A stretch of 64,000 bases of DNA from Streptomyces sp. NRRL B-1140 (lineage in GTDB: Bacteria > Actinomycetota > Actinomycetes > Streptomycetales > Streptomycetaceae): NCBI RefSeq assembly GCF_001280065.1, contig NZ_LGEA01000080.1:62001-126000 (forward strand), written 5' to 3'. Shown piece after piece: positions 8,947 through 16,434 of this stretch. The position numbers were made by a program, and so were the translations under genes. How positions within the stretch are numbered: the first letter of the stretch is position 1; each line of letters opens with the position of its first letter. The notes under the pieces were generated by a model. That model was not told the DNA's origin. It searched no databases and saw only the letters and a program-made list of their open reading frames with translations.

Positions 8947-10110
8947 ATGGATCTCGGGCTCAAGCGCGAGCTGGAGGAGAAGGTCAGGGCGGGCGTCCGC
9001 CTGACCCGTGAGGACGGCATCGCGCTGTACGAGTCGGACGACCTGGCCTGGCTCGGGGGTCTCGCGCACGAGGTGCGCACCCGCAAGAACGGCGACGTCG
9101 TGCACTTCAACGTCAACCGTCACCTCAACATGACGAACGTGTGCACGGCCTCCTGCGCGTACTGCTCCTTCCAGCGCAAGCCGGGGGAGAAGGACGCGTA
9201 CACGATGCGCATCGAGGAGGCCGTCAAGCTCGCGAAGGCGATGGAGTCGGAGAACCTCACCGAGCTGCACATCGTCAACGGGCTGCACCCGAACCTGCCG
9301 TGGCGTTACTACCCACGGTCGCTGCGGGAGCTGAAGGCCGCGCTGCCGGACGTCTCGCTGAAGGCGTTCACGGCGACGGAGATCCACCACTTCGAGACCA
9401 TCTCGGGCATGAGCGCCTCGGAGATCCTCGACGAGCTCATCGACGCCGGTCTCGAGTCCCTCACCGGTGGCGGGGCCGAGATCTTCGACTGGGAGGTCCG
9501 GCAGCACATCGTGGACCACCGCACCCACTGGGAGGACTGGTCCCGGATCCACCGGCTCGCGCACGAGAAGGGTCTGAAGACCCCGTGCACGATGCTGTAC
9601 GGGCACATCGAGGAGCCCCGGCACCGGGTGGACCACGTGCTGCGGCTGCGTGAGCTGCAGGACGAGACCGGCGGGTTCCAGGTCTTCATCCCGCTGCGGT
9701 ACCAGCACGACTTCGTCGACATGCAGGACGGCAAGGTGCGCAATCGCCTTCAGGCGCGGACGCAGATGGCGACCGGTGCCGAGGCGTTGAAGACTTTCGC
9801 GGTGTCGCGGCTGCTGTTCGACAACGTGCCGCACGTGAAGGTGTTCTGGGTGATGCACGGGGTGCAGACCGCTCAGCTCGCGCTGCAGCACGGGGCGGAC
9901 GACATGGACGGGTCCGTCGTCGAGTACAAGATCACTCATGACGCGGACAACTATGGGACGCCGAACAAGCTGACGCGTGAGGATCTGCTGGATCTCATTC
10001 GTGATGCCGGGTTCCGGCCTGTGGAGCGGAACACGCGGTACGAGATCATTCGGGAGTATGAGGGGCCGGACCCGTTGCTTCGCGAGGCGCCGCAGCCCAT
10101 GCGGGTGTGA
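8947..10110 (+). CDS. mqnE: Aminofutalosine synthase, radical SAM (MqnE)
   Basis: A 387-residue radical SAM enzyme that joins the enolpyruvyl-benzoate product of MqnA to adenosine, giving aminofutalosine, an early step of the futalosine pathway. The [4Fe-4S] motif CTASCAYC has its ligands at C66, C70 and C73, inside the typical NxTNVC-sequence. Length equals the S. coelicolor enzyme as I recall it. ATG 8947 is chosen because AAAGGTG lies just upstream; a GTG at 8941 would add two residues. A nearby actinobacterial repeat follows the stop. Confidence 0.93.
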   Translation: MDLGLKRELEEKVRAGVRLTREDGIALYESDDLAWLGGLAHEVRTRKNGDVVHFNVNRHLNMTNVCTASCAYCSFQRKPGEKDAYTMRIEEAVKLAKAMESENLTELHIVNGLHPNLPWRYYPRSLRELKAALPDVSLKAFTATEIHHFETISGMSASEILDELIDAGLESLTGGGAEIFDWEVRQHIVDHRTHWEDWSRIHRLAHEKGLKTPCTMLYGHIEEPRHRVDHVLRLRELQDETGGFQVFIPLRYQHDFVDMQDGKVRNRLQARTQMATGAEALKTFAVSRLLFDNVPHVKVFWVMHGVQTAQLALQHGADDMDGSVVEYKITHDADNYGTPNKLTREDLLDLIRDAGFRPVERNTRYEIIREYEGPDPLLREAPQPMRV

Positions 10111-10135
10111 TCGCGGCTTTCCGCATGTGGGGGTT

Positions 10136-10161
10136 GCCCGCGCAGTTCCCCGCGCCCCTGA
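10136..10161. repeat. Streptomyces-type dispersed intergenic repeat
   Basis: The core GCGCAGTTCCCCGCGCCCCT is a short sequence I recognise as scattered through Streptomyces intergenic regions, often at gene ends. Only one copy lies in this window, between mqnE and the UdgX gene, so the repeat status rests on memory. Confidence 0.5.
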
Positions 10162-10179
10162 GTCGGGTACCCGGAGGGC

Positions 10180-10830
10180 ATGGTCAGGACCTCGGCACCT
10201 GAGGATGCCTACACCGCTGAACCCTTTGTTCCTGGTCGGGGTGGGCTTGTCGCTCTGCGACGGGCCGCCGCCGAATGCCGGGGGTGTCCGCTGCACCGGG
10301 ACGCCACCCAGACCGTGTTCGGGGCCGGGGCCGCGGATGCCCGGGTCATGCTCGTGGGGGAGCAGCCCGGGGATCAGGAGGACCGGCAGGGGAGGCCGTT
10401 CGTCGGGCCTGCCGGGAAGCTGCTGGACCGGGCCCTCGAGGACGCCGGCCTGGATCCTTCCGAGTCCTATGTCACCAATGCCGTGAAGCACTTCAAGTTC
10501 ACGCAGGCCGAGCCCCGGAAGCGGCGGATCCACAAGGCGCCGAACCTGCGGGAGATGACCGCGTGCGGGCCCTGGCTGGCCGCGGAGCTCGCGGTCGTGG
10601 AGCCGGAACTGATCGTCGTCCTGGGGGCGACCGCCGGGAAGGCGCTGCTCGGGTCCTCGTTCCGGGTCACACAGGTGCGGGGGACGGTGCTGGAGGAGGA
10701 GATCCACGGGCGGCCGGAGCGGCTGGTGCCGACCGTGCATCCGTCGTCGGTGCTGCGGTCCGACGACCGGGAGGCGGCGTACCGAGGGCTGGTGTCGGAC
10801 CTGAAGGTGGCGGCCGACGCGCTGTCGTAA
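10180..10830 (+). CDS. UdgX-type uracil-DNA binding/glycosylase protein
   Basis: A 216-residue family 4-like uracil-DNA glycosylase. Motif A is GEQPGDQED (about 60-68) and the late motif is HPSSVLR. The loop KRRIHK at 114-119 is the signature of UdgX, whose His (here H118) forms a covalent bond with uracil-containing DNA instead of releasing the product normally. Iron-sulfur ligands are suggested by C33 and C36 (CRGCPLH) and C129. It probably stands alone; the ATG is only two bases after GGAGGG, so initiation may be inefficient. Confidence 0.85.
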   Translation: MVRTSAPEDAYTAEPFVPGRGGLVALRRAAAECRGCPLHRDATQTVFGAGAADARVMLVGEQPGDQEDRQGRPFVGPAGKLLDRALEDAGLDPSESYVTNAVKHFKFTQAEPRKRRIHKAPNLREMTACGPWLAAELAVVEPELIVVLGATAGKALLGSSFRVTQVRGTVLEEEIHGRPERLVPTVHPSSVLRSDDREAAYRGLVSDLKVAADALS

Positions 10831-10846
10831 TAGCTACAATCCAGCC

Positions 10847-11371
10847 ATGCCCCTTACCTTCACGCTGGGTCCCTCCGTCACCCCCGAGTTGCGTGACGGC
10901 CTGCTCGACCTGTGGACCGATGTCTCCAACGCCGGGGGCGCCGTCGGATACGTGCCGCCGGTCACGCGGGAGGAGATCCGCCCCGCGCTGGTGCAGCACT
11001 TCGCGTCGATGGCGGAGGGGCGGGCGAAGCTGCTCGTCGGGCACGACGAGGAGGGACGGGTCGCGGCGACGGCGTTCCTGACCTTCAACACGCACCATCT
11101 GATGACGCACTGGCTGTGGCTGTACACGGTGATGGTGCATCCGAGGCATCACGGCAAGGGCTGGGGGCGGGAGCTGCTCGGCGCCGCCGCGGACGCGGCC
11201 CGGGCCATGGACGGGATCGAGGCGATCCGGCTGACCTGCCGGGGCGGTCTCGGCCTTGAGCGGTTCTACGAGTCCTGCGGTTACAAGGAGGTCGGGCGCA
11301 TCCCCGGGGCGATCCGGCTGGGTCCGGGGGAGGACCGGGACGACGTCATCATGCTGCTGCCCCTGACCTGA
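10847..11371 (+). CDS. GNAT-family N-acetyltransferase
   Basis: A 174-residue acetyltransferase with the acetyl-CoA binding signature VMVHPRHHGKGWGRELLGAA (the V-HP---G-G-G-LL pattern) at about residues 97-116, followed by a late RFYESCGYKEVGR motif usual in the family. It begins 16 bases after the UdgX stop, so the two may be co-transcribed. The substrate is not predictable from the sequence. Confidence 0.85.
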   Translation: MPLTFTLGPSVTPELRDGLLDLWTDVSNAGGAVGYVPPVTREEIRPALVQHFASMAEGRAKLLVGHDEEGRVAATAFLTFNTHHLMTHWLWLYTVMVHPRHHGKGWGRELLGAAADAARAMDGIEAIRLTCRGGLGLERFYESCGYKEVGRIPGAIRLGPGEDRDDVIMLLPLT

Positions 11372-11473
11372 CCGCCGACGACCCCCCTCACAAGATCGGC
11401 CGCTCGGCGTGCTTCACTGGACGGTGCCCCTTTGGGTGCGTTCCGGCCGTTCGAAACGGAAGAGTGGATTGAG

Positions 11474-11773
11474 ATGCTCCGCTACACACTGATGCGCCTC
11501 GGAGTCTTCGTGGGCTGCCTCGTGGTCGTCTGGGGCGCCGTCTACTCCGGCATCGCCCCGCGCGGGCTGGGCAACAGCAACGGACTGTGGGTCGTCCTCC
11601 TCGCCCTGCTGATCTCCGCGCCGATCAGTTTCGTCGTGCTGCGCAAGGAGCGGGACCGGGCGTCGGTGCAGGTCGCGCAGCGCGTGGACCGGATGAAGGC
11701 GAACCTGGACGCCAACCGCAGCCAGGAGGACGCCGTCGACGACACGGCCCGCACCCAGGGGCAGACCTCGTAG
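11474..11773 (+). CDS. DUF4229-family small membrane protein
   Basis: A 99-residue protein from ATG 11474 (MLRYTLMRLGVFVGCLVVVW...). Two membrane segments (about 8-26 and 37-57) are followed by a charged tail beginning RKERDRASVQVAQRVDRMKAN. This is the typical arrangement of actinobacterial DUF4229 proteins of unknown function. A strong hairpin terminator follows 20 bases after the stop. Confidence 0.75.
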   Translation: MLRYTLMRLGVFVGCLVVVWGAVYSGIAPRGLGNSNGLWVVLLALLISAPISFVVLRKERDRASVQVAQRVDRMKANLDANRSQEDAVDDTARTQGQTS

Positions 11774-11792
11774 GGCCCCTCACGCGCATACA

Positions 11793-11828
11793 GCGCCCCG
11801 TTTCCGTACATGCACGGAAACGGGGCGC
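11793..11828 (+). terminator. Strong hairpin terminator after the DUF4229 gene
   Basis: A perfect 15-base-pair stem: GCGCCCCGTTTCCGT at 11793-11807 pairs with ACGGAAACGGGGCGC at 11814-11828, with a 6-base loop. There is no long T run, as is usual in Streptomyces. Confidence 0.85.
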
Positions 11829-11912
11829 ATTGCGTTGTATGGGTGTGTGTGAGTCGTCACCTGTCAAAGAAAGGCTTTGGGGTCCCCAAAGCTCAGGTGT
11901 TAAGGTCTTGGT

Positions 11913-12014
11913 ATGAAGTCAGCAGTCGCGCCCCATTCGCCCCTGAGCGCTCCGCTCGTGGCGCGGCTGCACGTGGATCTCTGTCGGTGCGCGTCCGCTT
12001 TCTGTCGTTCCTGA
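11913..12014 (+). CDS. Cysteine-containing leader peptide upstream of symporter
   Basis: A 33-residue frame ending RLHVDLCRCASAFCRS. This is the conserved C-terminal pattern (R-H-DL-R-A--CR) of short actinobacterial putative leader peptides found before cysteine and sulfur metabolism or transport genes. The three cysteines clustered at the end (positions 24, 26 and 31) suit ribosome-mediated attenuation by cysteine supply. The stop is 68 bases before the symporter start. CTGACGT at 12011-12017, overlapping the stop, can pair with ACGTCAG at 12043-12049, which could form part of a regulatory fold. Confidence 0.7.
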   Translation: MKSAVAPHSPLSAPLVARLHVDLCRCASAFCRS

Positions 12015-12082
12015 CGTAACGCAACCCCCCGCCGTCCCTCCCACGTCAGCTTTCCTACGCGTCCCCCCAACGGAGTCAGTCC

Positions 12083-13405
12083 GTGTCCTCACACACGAAG
12101 TCCTTCAAGGTGCCCTTCTGGGCCCAGATACTCGCCGGTCTCGTCCTGGGTGTGCTGCTCGGCTGGCTCGCCCGCAACCAGGACCTCTCCTGGCTGACCA
12201 CGACACTGGAAAAGGTCGGCGACACCTTCATCGGGCTGCTGAAGCTCGCGGTCGCCCCGCTCGTGTTCTTCGCGATCCTGGTGTCGATCACCAACCTGCG
12301 GAAGGTCAACAACGCGGCCCGCCTGGCCTCGCGCACCCTCCTGTGGTTCATGATCACCTCGCTGATCGCGGTCAGCATCGGCCTGGTCATCGGCCTGCTG
12401 ACCAACCCCGGCGCCGGTACCGGCCTCACGCCCAAGGACGGCGCGAAGCCCGAGGACACCGGCTCCTGGATCGACTTCCTGACGGGCATCATCCCGACCG
12501 ACGTCATCACGCCGTTCACCCAGCTGAACGTGCTGCAGATCGTGTTCATGGCCGCCGTCGCCGGTATCGCCGCGCTCCAGCTCGGTGAGAAGGCCCAGCC
12601 GATCCTCACCCTGAGCGAGTCCGTGCTCAGCCTCCTCCAGAAGGCACTGTGGTGGGTCATCCGGCTCGCCCCGATCGGCACCGTCGGCCTCATCGGCAAC
12701 GCCATCGCCACCTACGGCTGGGACCTGATCGGCAAGTACGCCACCTTCACCGTCGACATCTACGTCGGTTGCGCGATCGTCCTGTTCGTGGTCTACCCGG
12801 CCCTGCTCGCCACCGTCGCCAAGGCCAACCCCATCCAGTTCTTCAAGGGTGCCTGGCCGGCGATCCAGCTCGCCTTCGTCTCCCGCTCGTCCGTGGGCAC
12901 CATGCCGCTGACGCAGAAGGTCACCGAGCGGCTCGGTGTGCCGAAGGAGTACGCCTCCTTCGCCGTGCCGTTCGGCGCGACGACCAAGATGGACGGCTGC
13001 GCCGCGATCTACCCGGCCATCGCCGCGATCTTCGTCGCCCAGATCTTCGACATCCAGCTGGGCGTCGGCGACTACCTGCTGATCGCGTTCGTGTCGGTGG
13101 TCGGCTCGGCCGCGACCGCCGGTCTGACCGGTGCGACGGTCATGCTGACCCTCACCCTCTCCACCCTCGGCCTGCCGATGGAGGGCGTCGGTCTGCTCCT
13201 CGCGATCGACCCGATCCTCGACATGATGCGCACCGCGACCAACGTCGCCGGGCAGGCGCTGATCCCGGTCCTGGTCTCGGCCCGCGAGAACCTGCTCGAC
13301 CGTGGCGCCTACGCCACGGCCGACGGCTCCTCCCTGGACGAGCCGCTCGACGAGCCGCGTGACGAGCCGCGCGACCGCACCGAGCCGGTCGGCGCGACCG
13401 CCTGA
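12083..13405 (+). CDS. Dicarboxylate/amino acid:cation symporter (DAACS family)
   Basis: A 440-residue integral membrane transporter with the sodium:dicarboxylate symporter fold: about eight membrane helices, a serine-rich re-entrant loop (SRSSVGTMPLTQKV, about 270-283) and the late motif TNVAGQALIPVLVSA. Relatives carry C4-dicarboxylates, glutamate or cystine. The Cys-containing leader peptide just upstream makes cystine transport (TcyP/YdjN-like) a reasonable inference. The C-terminal 35 residues are acidic and repetitive (DEPLDEPRDEPRDR). GTG 12083 follows GGAG at a normal distance. Confidence 0.85.
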   Translation: MSSHTKSFKVPFWAQILAGLVLGVLLGWLARNQDLSWLTTTLEKVGDTFIGLLKLAVAPLVFFAILVSITNLRKVNNAARLASRTLLWFMITSLIAVSIGLVIGLLTNPGAGTGLTPKDGAKPEDTGSWIDFLTGIIPTDVITPFTQLNVLQIVFMAAVAGIAALQLGEKAQPILTLSESVLSLLQKALWWVIRLAPIGTVGLIGNAIATYGWDLIGKYATFTVDIYVGCAIVLFVVYPALLATVAKANPIQFFKGAWPAIQLAFVSRSSVGTMPLTQKVTERLGVPKEYASFAVPFGATTKMDGCAAIYPAIAAIFVAQIFDIQLGVGDYLLIAFVSVVGSAATAGLTGATVMLTLTLSTLGLPMEGVGLLLAIDPILDMMRTATNVAGQALIPVLVSARENLLDRGAYATADGSSLDEPLDEPRDEPRDRTEPVGATA

Positions 13406-13428
13406 CGGCCGGACCTGCCGCACGCGTC

Positions 13429-13488
13429 ACGGGCCCCCTGGGCGGTCCTTCCCCGGTTTCCCGGGAGAGGGGCCTCCAGGGGGCCCGT
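13429..13488 (+). terminator. Terminator hairpin after the symporter gene
   Basis: ACGGGCCCCCTGG at 13429-13441 pairs perfectly over 13 bases with CCAGGGGGCCCGT at 13476-13488. A secondary CCCGG/CCGGG fold can form in the loop. It separates the symporter from the TetR gene, whose start is 14 bases after the hairpin. Confidence 0.75.
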
Positions 13489-13501
13489 ACGCTTGAGCGC
13501 T

Positions 13502-14167
13502 ATGGGTGCCGTGAAGACCAAGCGGATGCCGCGCGCGGTCCGTGAACAGCAGATGCTGGACGCCGCCGTGCGGATCTTCGGCCAGCGGGGCTACATGGCC
13601 GCGTCGATGGACGAGATCGCCGAACTCGCGGGCGTGTCCAAGCCGTTGGTCTACCTGTACCTCAACTCCAAGGAAGACCTCTTCACCGCCTGCATCCGCC
13701 GCGAGGCGCAGGCGCTCGTCGAGGCGGTACGGGCCGGAGTACGCCGCGACCTGCCCGCCGACCGGCAACTGTGGGAAGGGCTCGGCGCCTTCTTCGCCCA
13801 CACCGGCCAGAACCCGGACGCCTGGTCGGTCCTGCACCTCCAGGCCCGCACGCACGGTGAGCCGTTCGCCGCCGAGGTCACCGCGATGCGCGAGGAGATC
13901 GTCGCCTTCGTCACCCAGCTCATCCTCGCCGGTGCCCGCGAGGCGCACCGCGACCCCGACCTGCCGGAGCGCGAGGTCGCCGGGCTCGCCGAGGCCCTGG
14001 TCGGCGCCGCCGAGTCGCTTGCCGCCTGGGCCAACGCCACCCCGGGCGTCACCGCCCGCCAGGCCGCGGCCACCTTGATGAACTTCGCCTGGGCGGGGCT
14101 CGGCGACCTCATGGCGGGGCGGCCCTGGGCGCCCCCGGAGGAGCCGCAGGGCCCTCACGTCGCATAG
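13502..14167 (+). CDS. TetR-family transcriptional regulator
   Basis: A 221-residue TetR protein with an N-terminal HTH (about 12-58: REQQMLDAAVRIFGQRGYMAASMDEIAELAGVSKPLVYLYLNSKEDLF) and an all-helical ligand domain. It is convergent with the MaoC-like gene, overlapping it by 13 bases. The palindromes in front of fabG/fadA 2.2 kb away are likely targets, and the ligand would then be a fatty acyl-CoA; both are inferences from synteny. Confidence 0.87.
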   Translation: MGAVKTKRMPRAVREQQMLDAAVRIFGQRGYMAASMDEIAELAGVSKPLVYLYLNSKEDLFTACIRREAQALVEAVRAGVRRDLPADRQLWEGLGAFFAHTGQNPDAWSVLHLQARTHGEPFAAEVTAMREEIVAFVTQLILAGAREAHRDPDLPEREVAGLAEALVGAAESLAAWANATPGVTARQAAATLMNFAWAGLGDLMAGRPWAPPEEPQGPHVA

Positions 14168-15006
14168 ACGTCCCCCGTCACATGGACGCGGCCCCCCGGG
14201 CCGCGCAGCTCGAACCGGCCGTCCCGCGCCGCATACGTCACCGTCGCGGGCAGCAGGACCGGTGCCCTGAACTCCGCGCGCAGATGGCAGCGCTGGGGCA
14301 CGTCATGCGCGGCGAGGCAGCGGGCCACGGTCCACATGCCGTGCGCGATGGCCCGGGGAAAGCCGAACAGCCGGGCCGTCAGCGGGTGCAGATGGATCGG
14401 GTTGCGGTCCCCGGAGGCGGCTCCGTAGCGGCGCCCCACATCCCCGGCGAGCCGCCACTCGTCGACCGGGGGCAGCGGCTCCCGCGCCTCCGGCTCCCGG
14501 GGGAGCGCGGTCAGCCGGTGCGTGCGGTGCCGCGCCAGGTACGTGCTGCTCGACTCCCACACGACGGTGCCGGCGCGGCGCACCTCGGTGACGACCGTGG
14601 CCTGCGTGCCACGCCGATGGGGAGTCAACCCCTCGACGTGGACGGACAGTTCGTGCGTGCCGCCGGGAGACATCGGCTCGTGCCGGGTGACGGTGATCGA
14701 CGTGTGGACGAGGCCGAGCAGCGGCAGGGGGAAGTCCCGGCCGCTCATCAGCCGCATGGCCAGGGGGAATCCCAGCACGTGCGGATACGTCACCGGCAGC
14801 GCATCCTCCCCGACGGGGAATCCGCAGACCCGCTCGTACGCCGCGAGCCGCGCGAGGTCGACGCGCACGTCGGGCAGGACGAGCCGGGTGCGGGAGAACT
14901 CCGCGTCGGGGCCGGGCCGTTTGAGGGGGGACAGCAGGGCGCCGCGGGCCAGGAGCGGGGCGAGGGAGGGGGGCCGGGTGAGGGTGCGGACGGGGGTGCC
15001 GGTCAT
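14155..15006 (-). CDS. MaoC-like (R)-enoyl-CoA/ACP hydratase (HtdX-like)
   Basis: A 283-residue protein with two hot-dog domains. The C-terminal one carries the hydratase-2 motif RYGAASGDRNPIHLHPLTARLFGFPRAIAHGMW (split view: Asp in SGDRNPIH, His in NPIH), about residues 193-225. It should hydrate trans-2-enoyl thioesters to (R)-3-hydroxyacyl thioesters. Its start overlaps the fabG stop, and the order hydratase-fabG-(divergent thiolase) is that of Rv0241c-Rv0242c-Rv0243 (htdX-fabG4-fadA2) of mycobacteria. A GTG at 15009 is an alternative start. Confidence 0.82.
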   Translation of the reverse strand: MTGTPVRTLTRPPSLAPLLARGALLSPLKRPGPDAEFSRTRLVLPDVRVDLARLAAYERVCGFPVGEDALPVTYPHVLGFPLAMRLMSGRDFPLPLLGLVHTSITVTRHEPMSPGGTHELSVHVEGLTPHRRGTQATVVTEVRRAGTVVWESSSTYLARHRTHRLTALPREPEAREPLPPVDEWRLAGDVGRRYGAASGDRNPIHLHPLTARLFGFPRAIAHGMWTVARCLAAHDVPQRCHLRAEFRAPVLLPATVTYAARDGRFELRGPGGRVHVTGDVYAT

Positions 15007-16313
15007 CACGCCCCCAGCAGGCTCTGGCCGCAGACGCGGACGACCTGGCCGTTGACCGCGCCGGAGGCCGGGTGGGCCAGCCAGGCGGTGGTCTCGGCGA
15101 CGTCGGCCGGGAGGCCGCCCTGGGCGAGGGAGTTCATCCGGCGGCCCGCCTCGCGGATGAACAGCGGGACGGCCGCCGTCATCTTGGTCTCGATGAAGCC
15201 GGGCGCGACCGCGTTGACCGTCACGCCGTGCTCGTCGAGCGCCCGCGGCGCGAGGGAGCGGACCAGGCCGACGACGCCCGCCTTGCTCGCGCCGTAGTTG
15301 GTCTGGCCGGCGTTGCCGGCGATCCCGGCGATCGAGGCGGTGGCCACGATCCGGCCGCCGCGCTTGAGCGTGCCGTCCTTGAGCAGGGCGTCCGTGGTGC
15401 GCAGCACGCTCGTCAGGTTCACCTCCAGCACGCAGGCCCAGCGTTCGGCGGGCATGTTCACCAGGCGCCGGTCGCGGGTGATGCCCGCGTTGTGGATCAG
15501 CACGTCGAGGCCGTCGGGCAGCGCCTCGGCGATCCGGGCGCCCGCGTCGGCGGCCGTCATGTCGAGCAGCAGCGCGGTGCCGCCGAGCCGGTCGGCGACC
15601 CGCCGGGCGTCAGGCTCGGCCTGCGGCACGTCGAGCACCACGACCCGGGCACCGTCCCGGGCGAGGGTCTCGGCGACCGCCTCGCCGATGCCCCGGGCGG
15701 CGCCGGTGACCAGGGCGGTGCGGCCGGCCAGGGGGCGGTCCCCGTCGGCGGCGGCCGTCTCCCGCGTGGCTCCTCCTACCTCGACGACCTGCCCGCTCAC
15801 ATAAGCCGACTTGGGCGACAGCAGGAAGCGCAAGGTCGACTCGGCGGCGGCCGCGTCCGTGAGCCGGACCAGGTTCACCGTCCTGCCCCGGCCGATCTCC
15901 TTGCCGAGGGAACGCGTGAAACCCTCCAGGGCCTGCTGGGCCGCGGCCTGGTGGTGGTCGGCGGGGTCGAGCGGCGCGCCGAGTACGACCACGCGCCCGC
16001 TCGGGATGACCGACCGGACGACGGGATGCAGGGCGGCGTGCACCTCCGCCAGGGCCTCGACGTCCCGCACGCCGGTCGCGTCCAGGACGACGGCGGCCGT
16101 GCGGCCGGCGCCGCCCGGGCCGAGTCCCGTACGGGCCAGGACCGGCGCCAGGGCGAGGGCGGACCGGCCGGCGGTGAGGTGCAGCAGCCCACCGTCCAGG
16201 ACGGGCCGCTCGGGGGAGAAGCGGGTCAGCGCCGCGGGCTGCGGCAGTCCCAGCCGATGGGTGAGGAAGCGGCCGGGCGCGGTAGCGGTGAAGCGCAGAT
16301 AGCGGTCGGCCAT
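15006..16313 (-). CDS. High-molecular-weight 3-oxoacyl-ACP/CoA reductase (FabG4-like)
   Basis: A 435-residue short-chain dehydrogenase with an extra N-terminal domain of about 195 residues that looks like a degenerate Rossmann fold, as in mycobacterial FabG4. The active C-terminal domain has the cofactor motif TGAARGIG (203-210), NAG (275-277) and the catalytic Ser327, Tyr340 and Lys344 (NYGASK). It should reduce 3-oxoacyl thioesters, probably with NADH as FabG4 does. It is coupled to the hydratase gene and divergent from the thiolase, sharing an intergenic region that carries two palindromes. Confidence 0.85.
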   Translation of the reverse strand: MADRYLRFTATAPGRFLTHRLGLPQPAALTRFSPERPVLDGGLLHLTAGRSALALAPVLARTGLGPGGAGRTAAVVLDATGVRDVEALAEVHAALHPVVRSVIPSGRVVVLGAPLDPADHHQAAAQQALEGFTRSLGKEIGRGRTVNLVRLTDAAAAESTLRFLLSPKSAYVSGQVVEVGGATRETAAADGDRPLAGRTALVTGAARGIGEAVAETLARDGARVVVLDVPQAEPDARRVADRLGGTALLLDMTAADAGARIAEALPDGLDVLIHNAGITRDRRLVNMPAERWACVLEVNLTSVLRTTDALLKDGTLKRGGRIVATASIAGIAGNAGQTNYGASKAGVVGLVRSLAPRALDEHGVTVNAVAPGFIETKMTAAVPLFIREAGRRMNSLAQGGLPADVAETTAWLAHPASGAVNGQVVRVCGQSLLGA

Positions 16314-16374
16314 GGACGACTCCCAGTTCCCGAGGACGGTTCGCTGAAGACGGTTCGCTGAAGCCTCACTCCTG

Positions 16375-16404
16375 CTTACTCTGGAGTAAGGTTACCGGAG
16401 GTAA
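16375..16404. promoter_or_regulatory. Two tandem palindromes, candidate TetR operators
   Basis: CTTACTCTGGAGTAAG at 16375-16390 has perfect 7-base arms around TG. Immediately after, TTACCGGAGGTAA at 16392-16404 is a second, related palindrome. Both lie between the divergent fabG4-like and thiolase genes, where a repressor would control both. The nearby TetR protein (13502-14167) is the obvious candidate. Confidence 0.6.
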
Positions 16405-16434
16405 TGCTATGTCACGGACGAGGAGCGGGTCGAG

